Positions 7,297 to 14,139 of a stretch of DNA of 50,514 nt are shown here, piece after piece (the stretch's first letter is position 1; every line of letters starts with the position of its first letter). Under the pieces are notes generated by a model. The model did no database searches. It was not told the DNA's origin and saw nothing but the letters and a program-made list of their open reading frames with translations. The stretch is taken from contig DATLFI010000011.1 in the NCBI GenBank assembly GCA_035524895.1, positions 1 to 50,514 of the forward strand, written 5' to 3'. The DNA comes from DATLFI01 sp035524895. Its GTDB lineage: Bacteria > Acidobacteriota > Thermoanaerobaculia > Multivoradales > Multivoraceae. Position numbers and translations under genes: made by a program.

Positions 7297-10074
7297 TCAC
7301 TGCCACGGCAGACCGGACCCCTGAGCGCCGGCGAGCTCGCCGACGATCGAGCCCAGCCCGAAGACCGAGCCGAGACCCGCGAACGGCACCAGGGACGGGC
7401 TGTTGCTGGCCAACCGGATCCGCTCCTCTTCGCCATACAGCGCATAGAGCGACGGACCGGTCGACTCCGAGAGCTCCGAGAGGAAGCCCTGTACCTGACT
7501 CCGCTGCTCCTCGCTGAGCTCGGCCGGCACCGGCAGCTTCTTGACGAGCTGAGCGATCACCGCGCCGAGCCGGTTGAACACCACCGCGGAGAAATCCAGG
7601 TAGCCGTCGCTCGGCAGGAGCGCGCGAAACTCCTCGGACGTGAGGATCGAGGCACGGCTGTCCCTGGTCTGGATCGCACGTTCCACCATGGCCTTGCTCG
7701 GCGCCGCGACCAGGTAGCCGTCGACATAAGTGTAGTGGAGCTCGGCACCCGAGATCGGTGAGCCTTCCGGCAGCTGGCCGTAGATGCGGTAGTAGGTGCG
7801 CCCGTCACGCCCCAGGCTCTCCTCGATACCGACCTCGGTCCCGGCGCCCGCCTTCTCGGCGGCCCGCTGGAGCAGCGTCTGCAGGGTCCACTGCAGCCGG
7901 GACGGATCGTAGACCTCCACGATCAGCTTCCACGAAGGCACCGGCAGCGCCGGACCGTCGAGCGCGAACGCCACTTCGCCGCCGAGCGGGGCCGCGAGGT
8001 CGTCGCGCAGGTCGATGCCGAGCTCGGCCTCCGCCTCGGCCAGGCCCTCCGCGAGATCCTGATCGCCGCCGGCGCCGGAAGCCATGGCAAACAGGTCGTC
8101 GAGCATCGCCGCCGGGTCGCGCGACAGGAAGGACGACACGAAGGTGGCGTCGGGCGAGACGAAGTCGAGAGCGCCCATCGGTCCTGGCTGCGCCAACCAG
8201 GCGGCGAGACCCTTGCGTGTGCCGCCGAACGTGAGCTCGGCTGCCGTGTGCGCGCGCTCGTCCGCGTGGTGACGCTCGACCACCAGGAAGCGCACGTCCG
8301 AGAACCCGCTCATCTCGAGCAGCACGCGCGGGTCGTCGTCGCCGGCAGCCGACTGCGCGGCGACGGCCACCTCGCGCTCGATCACCTGGGAGAAGACGCG
8401 CCCGAGGTCCACGGCACCCAGATAGTCAGCGCCCTGCTCGTAAGCGCGCGCAACCTGACTGCGGAACGGCGTGGCCGCGAAGCCGCTGCCCGCGCCCGAG
8501 GCCAGGCGGTTCACCTCGGAGATCTGTGGCGTGATCGCCAGCAGGTCGTCGCCGACCCAAACGAAGAGCTGGTGCTCGGCGGCGCTCACCATGGTGGTGG
8601 TCCCGTCGAGCAACGTGACGCGCACGTCGCCGGCCTCGCCTTCGTCGAGCGTTGCCTGGAGATCGGCGAGCCGCGCCCGAAGCGCCTCCCGCAGGCTCTC
8701 TGCATCGGTCACCTCGGAGAGCACCAGAGGCACCGGATCGTCGCCGTTCCAGGAGAGCGCGATCACGGTCTCGGGACCGAGGAACTGCGACAGCTCCTGC
8801 ACGTGCTGGACGAAGCGATCGAGCTTGGGCGCGAACCCGCTCTCCTCGACACCCTGCCACCAGCCATAGAGCGCTGGGTTCGCCTGCATCCGCTCGCGCA
8901 GGAGCGCGTACACCTCGGCGAACGTGGAGGTCGGGTTCGGCAGGCCGACGTAGACCACGGTGTCGGCAGGCGCGAGATCGAGCAGGCGCGTCGAGGTGCG
9001 CGGCTCGGTCGAGGCGATGATCTGGTTGAGGCTGTGCCGGACCTGCTTGAACTCCTCGAGCATCTCGAGGTAGTGCTCGAAGTTCTGGCTCCAGCCGATC
9101 TCCTGCGCGAACGAAGCGCGCCGCAGGGTCGAGCGCGTGCCCAGCTGGTCGCCCGGGTAGAGGCTGGTTCGCTTCCGGCCCTGCTGCCCGGAGGTCTCGA
9201 CCGCGACTTCGCCCTCGATCACCGAAACCCGCGAGCCCTTGGAGCCATGGCTGACGGCGAAGATGGTGCCCTTCACGGCCACCAGCATCTCCTCCGTCGT
9301 CACCCCCAGCGAGCCCGGCCCCTGTTCCGAGGCCTCGACGATCACGCTGCCCCGGTCGACCCGGAGCTGCAGGCCGCGAGGCCGGCGAGCCACGGAGAAC
9401 GAGGAGCGCTCCGCCACCTCGACCATCGAGCCGTCGGCGAGCTGCACCAGCGCGCTGGCGCCACCGGCGCTACGCACGGTGTCGCCGCCGTCGATCCAGT
9501 CTCCCGGGTAGAGCGGCTCGAGGCCGTCGGGACCGACGCGGACGAGCTGGCCGTCGAAGCTCTTGACCTGCAGCAGGTCGTCCTGGCTGAGCCACGGCGG
9601 ACTGATCAGGAACCAGGCCGTCACCGCGGCGATCGCGAGCACCGCCGCCGCGAGCAGCTGGCGGCCCCCAGCGCGCCGGTCGCGAACCTGGGCGCGCCCC
9701 TCGGCCGCGCGCTCGCGCTCCAGGGAAGACTCCACCGGCTTGCCGGCTCGGATCGCCTGCAGCGCCTTGCGACAGGGGATGCAGCTCCGCGCGTGATCCT
9801 CCACCAGCAGCCGCTGAGCCGACGGCAGCGTGCCGGCGACCAGCGCCGGCATCAATGCGCGCACGTCGTCGCACCCGCGCAGGGCGTCGCCGGGAGCCAC
9901 CGTGACGGTTGGAGCCGCGGCGACCGGCGGCAGCTGCTGCGCCAGCCGGCTCCACACCCGGTCCGTGGCTGCGGCCACGACATTCTCGGGCGGCTCGTGC
10001 TCGCGCAGGGCATCCACGGCGCGGTCGAGGAGCGCGTCGAGATCGGGGGACTGTCGATGGGTATCGTTGTTCAT
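7297..10074 (-). CDS. Membrane FecR/DUF3352-like protein with zinc-finger anti-sigma motif
   Basis: A 925-residue protein encoded just after an ECF sigma factor. The cytoplasmic N-terminus holds a zf-HC2-like motif (Cys68, His94, Cys98, Cys101; HARSCIPCRKAL), the usual sigma-binding module of zinc anti-sigma factors. A membrane segment is at about 139-157. A FecR-like domain follows at about 170-300, with DGSMVEVAERSSFSV and VKGTIFAVSH. From about 360 to the C-terminus is a long region resembling DUF3352 (TRLLDLAPADTVVYVGLPNP near its start). The combination suggests a transmembrane anti-sigma that senses something outside the cell, but the signal is unknown. Start ATG at 10074. An unusual length for an anti-sigma factor. 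Confidence 0.85.
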   Translation of the reverse strand: MNNDTHRQSPDLDALLDRAVDALREHEPPENVVAAATDRVWSRLAQQLPPVAAAPTVTVAPGDALRGCDDVRALMPALVAGTLPSAQRLLVEDHARSCIPCRKALQAIRAGKPVESSLERERAAEGRAQVRDRRAGGRQLLAAAVLAIAAVTAWFLISPPWLSQDDLLQVKSFDGQLVRVGPDGLEPLYPGDWIDGGDTVRSAGGASALVQLADGSMVEVAERSSFSVARRPRGLQLRVDRGSVIVEASEQGPGSLGVTTEEMLVAVKGTIFAVSHGSKGSRVSVIEGEVAVETSGQQGRKRTSLYPGDQLGTRSTLRRASFAQEIGWSQNFEHYLEMLEEFKQVRHSLNQIIASTEPRTSTRLLDLAPADTVVYVGLPNPTSTFAEVYALLRERMQANPALYGWWQGVEESGFAPKLDRFVQHVQELSQFLGPETVIALSWNGDDPVPLVLSEVTDAESLREALRARLADLQATLDEGEAGDVRVTLLDGTTTMVSAAEHQLFVWVGDDLLAITPQISEVNRLASGAGSGFAATPFRSQVARAYEQGADYLGAVDLGRVFSQVIEREVAVAAQSAAGDDDPRVLLEMSGFSDVRFLVVERHHADERAHTAAELTFGGTRKGLAAWLAQPGPMGALDFVSPDATFVSSFLSRDPAAMLDDLFAMASGAGGDQDLAEGLAEAEAELGIDLRDDLAAPLGGEVAFALDGPALPVPSWKLIVEVYDPSRLQWTLQTLLQRAAEKAGAGTEVGIEESLGRDGRTYYRIYGQLPEGSPISGAELHYTYVDGYLVAAPSKAMVERAIQTRDSRASILTSEEFRALLPSDGYLDFSAVVFNRLGAVIAQLVKKLPVPAELSEEQRSQVQGFLSELSESTGPSLYALYGEEERIRLASNSPSLVPFAGLGSVFGLGSIVGELAGAQGSGLPWQ

Positions 10075-10140
10075 GGCCTGGGCTCCGAAGAGCGGATTGT
10101 CGTTTCCTTGGCTTTGTTTCGAGTCGTATGCGGTTGTTCA

Positions 10141-10180
10141 GGAGGCTGCTGTTCTGGAGGCTGCTGTTCTGGAGGCTGCG
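10141..10180. repeat. 15-bp tandem repeat between sigma and anti-sigma genes
   Basis: The unit GGAGGCTGCTGTTCT occurs twice (10141-10155, 10156-10170) followed by a partial third copy (GGAGGCTGC). It fills much of the 122-nt gap between the sigma gene stop (10197) and the next start (10074). Next to it, the 11-mer TGGGATCTCAG is also duplicated (10190-10200 and 10201-10211), across the sigma stop codon. The two arrays look like slippage products. Confidence 0.85.
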
Positions 10181-10196
10181 GTAGTCGATTGGGATC

Positions 10197-10799
10197 TCAG
10201 TGGGATCTCAGCTCGGAGTCGGCCGGCGTCGAGCCCTCGCCGCCTTCGGAGAGCACCTCTTTCAGCCGCTCCCGCGACCGGTGGAGGGTCACTCCGATCG
10301 ACGAGCGCGTGGTCTCGAGCATCTCGGCGATCTCGGTGTTGCCGTAACCCTCGACGTAGCGCAGAGCGAAGACCTCGGCGGCACGCGGGCTCAGGGACGC
10401 GATCGCGTCGCGCAGCCGGCGTCGCTGCTCGCCGCGCTCCAGATAGGACTCCGGCCCGGTGCGCGGGTCGGCCTCGAGCGGCAGGTCCGGCTCCTCCTCG
10501 TTGTCGCTCTGGAGCGGAACCTGGATGGTCCTCTTGCGCGCTCGGAGCAGATCCAGCCCGGCGTTGACCGCGGCGCGGTGGAGGTAGCTGGCAGCCGACG
10601 CTCTCAGATCGGGCACCTCGTCGCGTCGCAGCAGCCGCAGGAAGATCGTCTGCAGCACGTCCTCCGCGTCGCTGGGGTTGCCCGTCAGCCGGTACGCGAT
10701 CCGGAAGATCCTCCCGGAGTGCTCGCGGAACAGCGCGGTCAGGACCTCGGCGTCCTGGGGCGTTGGGGGTGGCATCTCGGCTGCTTGGAGCTGGAACAC
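10197..10799 (-). CDS. ECF-type RNA polymerase sigma factor
   Basis: A 200-residue sigma-70 family factor of the ECF class. Region 2 is seen as RIFRIAYRLTGNPSDAED followed by VLQTIFLRLL. Region 4 is the C-terminal helix-turn-helix LSPRAAEVFALRYVEGY through TEIAEMLETTRSSIGV and HRSRERLKEVL. The start GTG at 10799 is chosen because AGGAG lies 5 nt upstream; the ATG at 10775 (MPPPTPQDAEV) has no such site. It is followed by the zinc-finger membrane protein at 7297-10074, a normal sigma/anti-sigma order. A near-palindrome at 10837-10852 lies 38 nt upstream. Confidence 0.93.
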   Translation of the reverse strand: MFQLQAAEMPPPTPQDAEVLTALFREHSGRIFRIAYRLTGNPSDAEDVLQTIFLRLLRRDEVPDLRASAASYLHRAAVNAGLDLLRARKRTIQVPLQSDNEEEPDLPLEADPRTGPESYLERGEQRRRLRDAIASLSPRAAEVFALRYVEGYGNTEIAEMLETTRSSIGVTLHRSRERLKEVLSEGGEGSTPADSELRSH

Positions 10800-10836
10800 G
10801 GTCTCTCCTGCCGGTCTTCGTCCTCTGACAAGACGG

Positions 10837-10852
10837 TCGCGCGAACGCGCGA
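10837..10852 (-). promoter_or_regulatory. Inverted repeat upstream of the ECF sigma gene
   Basis: TCGCGCG-AA-CGCGCGA is a perfect 7-bp inverted repeat with a 2-bp centre, 38 nt before the sigma start. It could be an operator or, because it is so GC-rich, simple chance. No clear -10 box is visible. Confidence 0.35.
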
Positions 10853-10981
10853 TTAACAACCGGTGAAAGACCCCTGAGCTCCGGCAGCGTACCGCCACCC
10901 CGGCCTGGACGCGAAGCGCGCCGCGCGATCTGCCTATGCCCAGGGCCAGGCGCAGGAGGCGATTTTCCGCACGGCAAAGCC

Positions 10982-11003
10982 AGGCCGGGACGGAACCCGG
11001 CCT
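10982..11003. terminator. GC-rich hairpin, possible terminator
   Basis: AGGCCGGG and CCCGGCCT form a perfect 8-bp stem with a 6-nt loop (ACGGAA). There is no T-tract. It lies downstream of the minus-strand gene at 11143-11562 and after the stronger hairpin at 11040-11072. Confidence 0.4.
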
Positions 11004-11039
11004 CTATCCGCAGTCGCCCATGCCCCCGATCGAGCGCTC

Positions 11040-11072
11040 GCAGGGACCGGTTAGGCGCTCACCGGTCCCTGC
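11040..11072 (-). terminator. Strong 12-bp hairpin downstream of the DUF883-like gene
   Basis: GCAGGGACCGGT and ACCGGTCCCTGC form a perfect 12-bp stem around a 9-nt loop, about 70 nt after the stop of the DUF883-like gene. No T-run follows on either strand, so it may act as a mRNA 3'-end hairpin rather than a canonical intrinsic terminator. Confidence 0.5.
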
Positions 11073-11142
11073 GCCCCCTGCGCCCGCATCGACCCCTGAC
11101 TCGAGGCTCTGGCGACCCGAGGCTGGCGGCCCGAGGCTTGCT

Positions 11143-11562
11143 TCAGGCCGACTCGGCGGAACGCGACCAGCGACCGAACGCCCAGCCGACCAGGACGCCG
11201 GCTGCGACCGCAGCTAGTGTCACGGAAAGCGGATGGGACGCGATCTCCCGCCGGCAGGTTTCCGTGCCGGCGGCTATGCCGCGACGCCCGCTCTCGAGGC
11301 CGCTGCGCACGGCCGAGGAAGACGACTCGTACGCGCGTGCCACGCTGTCGCGCACGTTCGAGGCTCCGTCGCGCAGCGCTGTGGATGCGGCGTCAGCCCG
11401 CTCCCGCAGCTCGGTTCCCACCTCGTGGGTCTTTGCCTTCACGGCTTCGGCACCGTGGTGGATCGCCTGCTGCGCGTCCCGCAGCGCGGAGCGCGCCTCA
11501 TCCTTCGCCGCGTTGGCGTGGTCGCTCAGTTTGTCGGCAGCGGCTCGTGTCGATAGGACCAT
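11143..11562 (-). CDS. DUF883/ElaB-YqjD-like membrane-anchored protein
   Basis: A 139-residue protein with a long amphipathic, Ala-rich helical body (ADKLSDHANAAKDEARSALR and similar repeats). A single C-terminal membrane segment follows (LAAVAAGVLVGWAFG) with a short basic tail. This is the layout of the ElaB/YqjD/DUF883 family, inner-membrane tail-anchored proteins linked in enterobacteria to stationary phase and ribosome binding. GAGGAG lies about 8 nt before the ATG at 11562. It sits beside a DUF1328 gene on the same strand, and both types are often stress-induced. Function here is inferred. Confidence 0.75.
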   Translation of the reverse strand: MVLSTRAAADKLSDHANAAKDEARSALRDAQQAIHHGAEAVKAKTHEVGTELRERADAASTALRDGASNVRDSVARAYESSSSAVRSGLESGRRGIAAGTETCRREIASHPLSVTLAAVAAGVLVGWAFGRWSRSAESA

Positions 11563-11686
11563 AGGAAATCTCCTCGTTCAGGGGAGTGAAGGGGAATGCC
11601 CGTCAGCACGGGCAGCGAAAGTCGTGTGCGGTAGCTCGTGTTCAGTCTGCAGATCTCCGAAGGTCGTGCGACCACGGTCGGCGCGC

Positions 11687-11854
11687 TCAAACGGCGCGCC
11701 GAGTGAAGTTCATGATCAGCGACACCACGAACACGATGAGGAAGAGGAAGAACAAGATCTTGGCGATGCCAGCGGCACCGGCGGCAACACCGCCAAACCC
11801 GAACACCGCCGCGACGAGTGCGAGAACCAGAAAAACCAGAGCCCAACTGAGCAT
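11687..11854 (-). CDS. DUF1328 (YtjA-like) small membrane protein
   Basis: A 55-residue protein made of two hydrophobic helices (MLSWALVFLVLALVAAVFGF, then GIAKILFFLFLIVFVVSLI) and a basic end (MNFTRRAV). Length and pattern match the DUF1328/YtjA family. The start at 11854 is set by AGGAGG 6 nt upstream; an in-frame start 12 codons earlier has no such site. The role of this family is unknown. A GGCGCC-CGACT-GGCGCC hairpin (11925-11941) lies upstream. Confidence 0.85.
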   Translation of the reverse strand: MLSWALVFLVLALVAAVFGFGGVAAGAAGIAKILFFLFLIVFVVSLIMNFTRRAV

Positions 11855-12115
11855 CACGAACCTCCTATTCGATTTCTTCTGCGACGGCACCAGTTGTTGG
11901 CGATTCGTCGCCGCGTTCTCGCGCGGCGCCCGACTGGCGCCGACTCAAGATCGCGTCAGAGGAGTGATTCAGCAAACCCGATGCCATCGCCCAACCACCA
12001 ATGTTCCAGCCGGGTTCCGGGAGGCGCGAGCCACGGAGAGCTCCCGCCAGCGTGTAAGTCTTACCGGGAAGGCGACGCTGCTTGCGGGAAGCGCGGTCGG
12101 CTCAGGGGGGCCGCT

Positions 12116-13828
12116 TCAACCGCCCGAACCGCGCCAGCCCGGGCCGCGCACCACGCGACCTGGCTTCGCTCCCGTGTGCTCGCCGTCCCGGAGCACCGGC
12201 ACGCCGTTGACCAGCACGTGCACCATGCCTGACGCGTACTGGTGCGGCTGCTCGAACGTGGCGTGGTCCTTTATGCGTGCCGGGTCGAATACAACGATGT
12301 CGGCGAAGAAGCCTTCGACCAGACGGCCACGGCGGTCGAGCCTCAGGCTCTCTGCCGGCAGCGCCGCCAGGCGACGGATCGCCTCCTCGAGTGAGAGCAG
12401 CTTCTCTTCGCGCACGTACTTGCCGAGAACACGGGCGAAGCTGCCGTAGGCACGAGGATGCGTGCTCGAGCGCAGGAACACACCCTCGGACGCGAGCGAC
12501 GCGGCGTCGGAGCAGAAGCTCACCCAGGGCAGCGCCATCGCCTTGCGCAGGTTGTCCTCGGATTGGGTGAAGTACACGGTCTGGATGCGGCTCTGGTCCT
12601 CGACCATGAGGTCCATCGCGACGTAGCGCGGATCGAGACCCCGCTCCGCGGCGATCTCGGCCAGCGTCTTGCCGGAGAGGTGCTTGAGGTCGGGATTGCG
12701 GAACCCGACGAGCAGGATGTTCTCGTCGGAGCCGGCGTTGAGCCAGCCGTTTTCCCAATCGGGCGACCGCACCAACATGTCGCGCGCGATCCGGTCGCGG
12801 GTCGCAGGGTCCTGGAGCCGGCCCATCCAGGTCTCGAATCCCCCCTCCTGCACCCAAGGCGGCATGATCACGTAGAGCCCGGTCGAGCTAGCGGGGTAGG
12901 TGTACACGTCGGCAGTGACCTGGAGCCCCTCCGCGCGCGCGGCCTCGATACGGGCGATCGCCTGGTCGAAGAGCGGCCAGTTGTCGACCCCGGCAGCCTT
13001 GAGGTGGTACACCTCGGCGCGGACCTTCGCCTCGCGGGCGATCCGGATGGCCTCGTCGAGCGCCCCGATGAGGCCCTCGCCTTCGCTGCGCAGGTGCGAC
13101 GCGTAGAGGCCGCCGTGCTCCGCGGCGACCCGTGCGAGCGCGATCAGCTCCTCGGTAGACGCGAAGCTGCCCGGCGGATAGATGAGCGACGAAGCCACAC
13201 CCAGCGCGCCATCCTCCATCGCCTCGCGCACGAGCTGCAGCATGCGCTCGAGCTCCTCCTCCGTCGGGGCACGGTCCTCGTGACCGATAACGTGCTCGCG
13301 CGGGTTTGCGGCACCGACGAAGGAGGCGATGTTGGGCGAAACACCGCGCGTCTCGAGGAAGCGCAGGTATTCGTCGAGCGTGGTCCAGGAAACCTCGTAG
13401 CGGATGTCGCCCTGCCGCTCTGTCATCTGCCGCTTCATCTCGTCGGACAGCGGTCCCATCGACGAGCCCTCGCCCAGGACCTCGAGCGTGACGCCCTGCC
13501 GAATGTCGCTCTGCGACCGACCGTCCTCGATCAGCGACTGGTTGGCCCAGCTCATCATGTTGACGAAGCCGGGCGCGACCGCGAGCCCTGTCACGTCGAG
13601 ATCGAGCTTCGCGCTGGCATCGGACAGATCGCCGATAGCCACGATCGCGTCGCCCACGATCGCCACGTCCGAGATCCGGCCCGGCTCGCCGCTGCCGTCG
13701 TAAACCGTGCCGCCGCGCAGCAGGACGTCGTACTCGGGGGTGGCTGGCTGGCTGCTGCACCCGACCGCGAGCAGGAGCAAGGCGGCGAAACGCCCGAAGG
13801 CGCTCCAGGATCTCTCGAGCTTCCTCAT
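12116..13828 (-). CDS. D-aminoacylase-like amidohydrolase lipoprotein lacking HxH
   Basis: A 570-residue exported lipoprotein: residues 1-24 form a signal with a lipobox (LLLAVGCSS). The body matches the N-acyl-D-amino-acid deacylase branch of the amidohydrolases, with LLRGGTVYDGSGEPG near the N-terminus, YHLKAAG and SHLRSEG in the barrel and CSDAAS late in it. The usual metal motif after strand 1 (PGFIDxHxH) reads APGFVNMMSWANQSL, so both histidines are gone. The segment where D-aminoacylases carry a metal-binding Cys reads TLEVLGEG. The start at 13828 is preferred because it gives the signal peptide; neither it nor the ATG at 13873 has a clear ribosome site. Substrate uncertain; it may be a divergent hydrolase. 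Confidence 0.85.
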   Translation of the reverse strand: MRKLERSWSAFGRFAALLLLAVGCSSQPATPEYDVLLRGGTVYDGSGEPGRISDVAIVGDAIVAIGDLSDASAKLDLDVTGLAVAPGFVNMMSWANQSLIEDGRSQSDIRQGVTLEVLGEGSSMGPLSDEMKRQMTERQGDIRYEVSWTTLDEYLRFLETRGVSPNIASFVGAANPREHVIGHEDRAPTEEELERMLQLVREAMEDGALGVASSLIYPPGSFASTEELIALARVAAEHGGLYASHLRSEGEGLIGALDEAIRIAREAKVRAEVYHLKAAGVDNWPLFDQAIARIEAARAEGLQVTADVYTYPASSTGLYVIMPPWVQEGGFETWMGRLQDPATRDRIARDMLVRSPDWENGWLNAGSDENILLVGFRNPDLKHLSGKTLAEIAAERGLDPRYVAMDLMVEDQSRIQTVYFTQSEDNLRKAMALPWVSFCSDAASLASEGVFLRSSTHPRAYGSFARVLGKYVREEKLLSLEEAIRRLAALPAESLRLDRRGRLVEGFFADIVVFDPARIKDHATFEQPHQYASGMVHVLVNGVPVLRDGEHTGAKPGRVVRGPGWRGSGG

Positions 13829-13886
13829 GGTGGGTCCAAGGATAGCTGCACGATCCAGCGGGCCTCGGAGCATGCCGTGGCTGCTG

Positions 13887-13916
13887 TTGACAGCTTCCTC
13901 GGCCTGCTGCTGTAAT
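13887..13916 (+). promoter_or_regulatory. Sigma-70-like promoter of the aro-his-trp operon
   Basis: TTGACA (13887-13892) and TGTAAT (13911-13916) are separated by 18 bp, a near-consensus housekeeping promoter and the best one I see in the window. Transcription would start near 13923, about 215 nt before aroDE, leaving a long leader. It lies in the divergent gap with the amidohydrolase gene. Confidence 0.7.
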
Positions 13917-13944
13917 CTCCGGCGTTCTTACAGCGCCGCCAGCC

Positions 13945-14043
13945 ATGTCGAAGAAGTCCACCTCTCGCCTTTCCTCCTCGTGCACGGCCTCTGCCGTGCC
14001 GATGCAGGCGGCGTGGTGGGCCCACGTGCATACTGGGAGCTGA
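13945..14043 (+). CDS. Candidate Trp/His leader peptide
   Basis: A 32-codon ORF (MSKKSTSRLSSS... ending ...QAAWWAHVHTGS) inside the transcribed leader of the operon. Codons 24-25 are TGG TGG, and codons 27 and 29 are CAC and CAT, so Trp and His codons cluster just before the stop, as in attenuator leader peptides. In-frame starts at 13996 (GTG) or 14002 (ATG) would give 15- or 13-residue versions, closer to classical leader lengths. None of these starts has a good Shine-Dalgarno, the main weakness. A 7-bp hairpin (GCACGGC-CTCT-GCCGTGC, 13982-13999) precedes the ATG at 14002. A 10-bp palindrome, GTGGGCCCAC (14016-14025), overlaps the Trp/His codons and could account for part of the pattern. 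Confidence 0.5.
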   Translation: MSKKSTSRLSSSCTASAVPMQAAWWAHVHTGS

Positions 14044-14139
14044 GCCGGGCCTCCGCGCCCGGCCAGGTCCGGGACGGAGCACCTCGAGCCAACTCGCGCA
14101 GCCTCCTTTCCGGATCAGGAATGGAGGTTGTTTCGTTTT
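14044..14139 (+). promoter_or_regulatory. Candidate attenuator: competing helices and terminator before aroDE
   Basis: Four segments can be drawn by eye. Segment 1 (14045-14052, CCGGGCCT) pairs with segment 2 (14065-14072, AGGTCCGG) in 8 pairs including one G-U. Segment 2 (14068-14079) pairs instead with segment 3 (14103-14114) in 11 of 12 positions. Segment 3 (14102-14111, CCTCCTTTCC) pairs with segment 4 (14118-14127, GGAATGGAGG) in 9 of 10 positions around the loop GGATCA, followed by TTGTTTCGTTTT. The 2:3 and 3:4 helices exclude each other. Segment 4 also contains the GGAGG ribosome site of aroDE, so translation could be blocked too. A further hairpin, GCCGGGC-CTCCGC-GCCCGGC (14044-14063), competes with segment 1. 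Confidence 0.6.
14102..14139 (+). terminator. Terminator-like hairpin with T-tract, overlapping the aroDE RBS
   Basis: A 10-position stem with one T-T mismatch, a 6-nt loop, and a tract of 9 Ts in 12 bases immediately after. It is the only intrinsic-terminator-like element with a T-run that I found here, notable in a genome this GC-rich. It stands between the promoter and the first biosynthetic gene, where a terminator makes sense only if it is conditional. Confidence 0.65.

Larger units (their letters stand above)
10800..11142. other. Intergenic region with several inverted repeats
   Basis: No gene is supported in these 343 bases between two minus-strand genes. They contain an operator-like inverted repeat near the sigma gene (10837-10852), a GC hairpin (10982-11003), a 10-bp palindrome CGAGCGCTCG (11031-11040) and a strong hairpin (11040-11072). 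The small reading frames crossing it lack ribosome sites. Confidence 0.6.

Noticed and set aside
8248..10347. A 699-codon plus-strand frame opposite the anti-sigma gene
   Set aside because: Its composition is the His/Arg/Gln/Ala-rich type seen in antisense frames here, whereas the minus strand has clear zinc-finger, membrane and FecR features.
14016..14025. The 10-bp palindrome GTGGGCCCAC as a separate operator
   Set aside because: The arms are only 5 bp and stop matching beyond that. It may be a by-product of the Trp/Ala/His codons.
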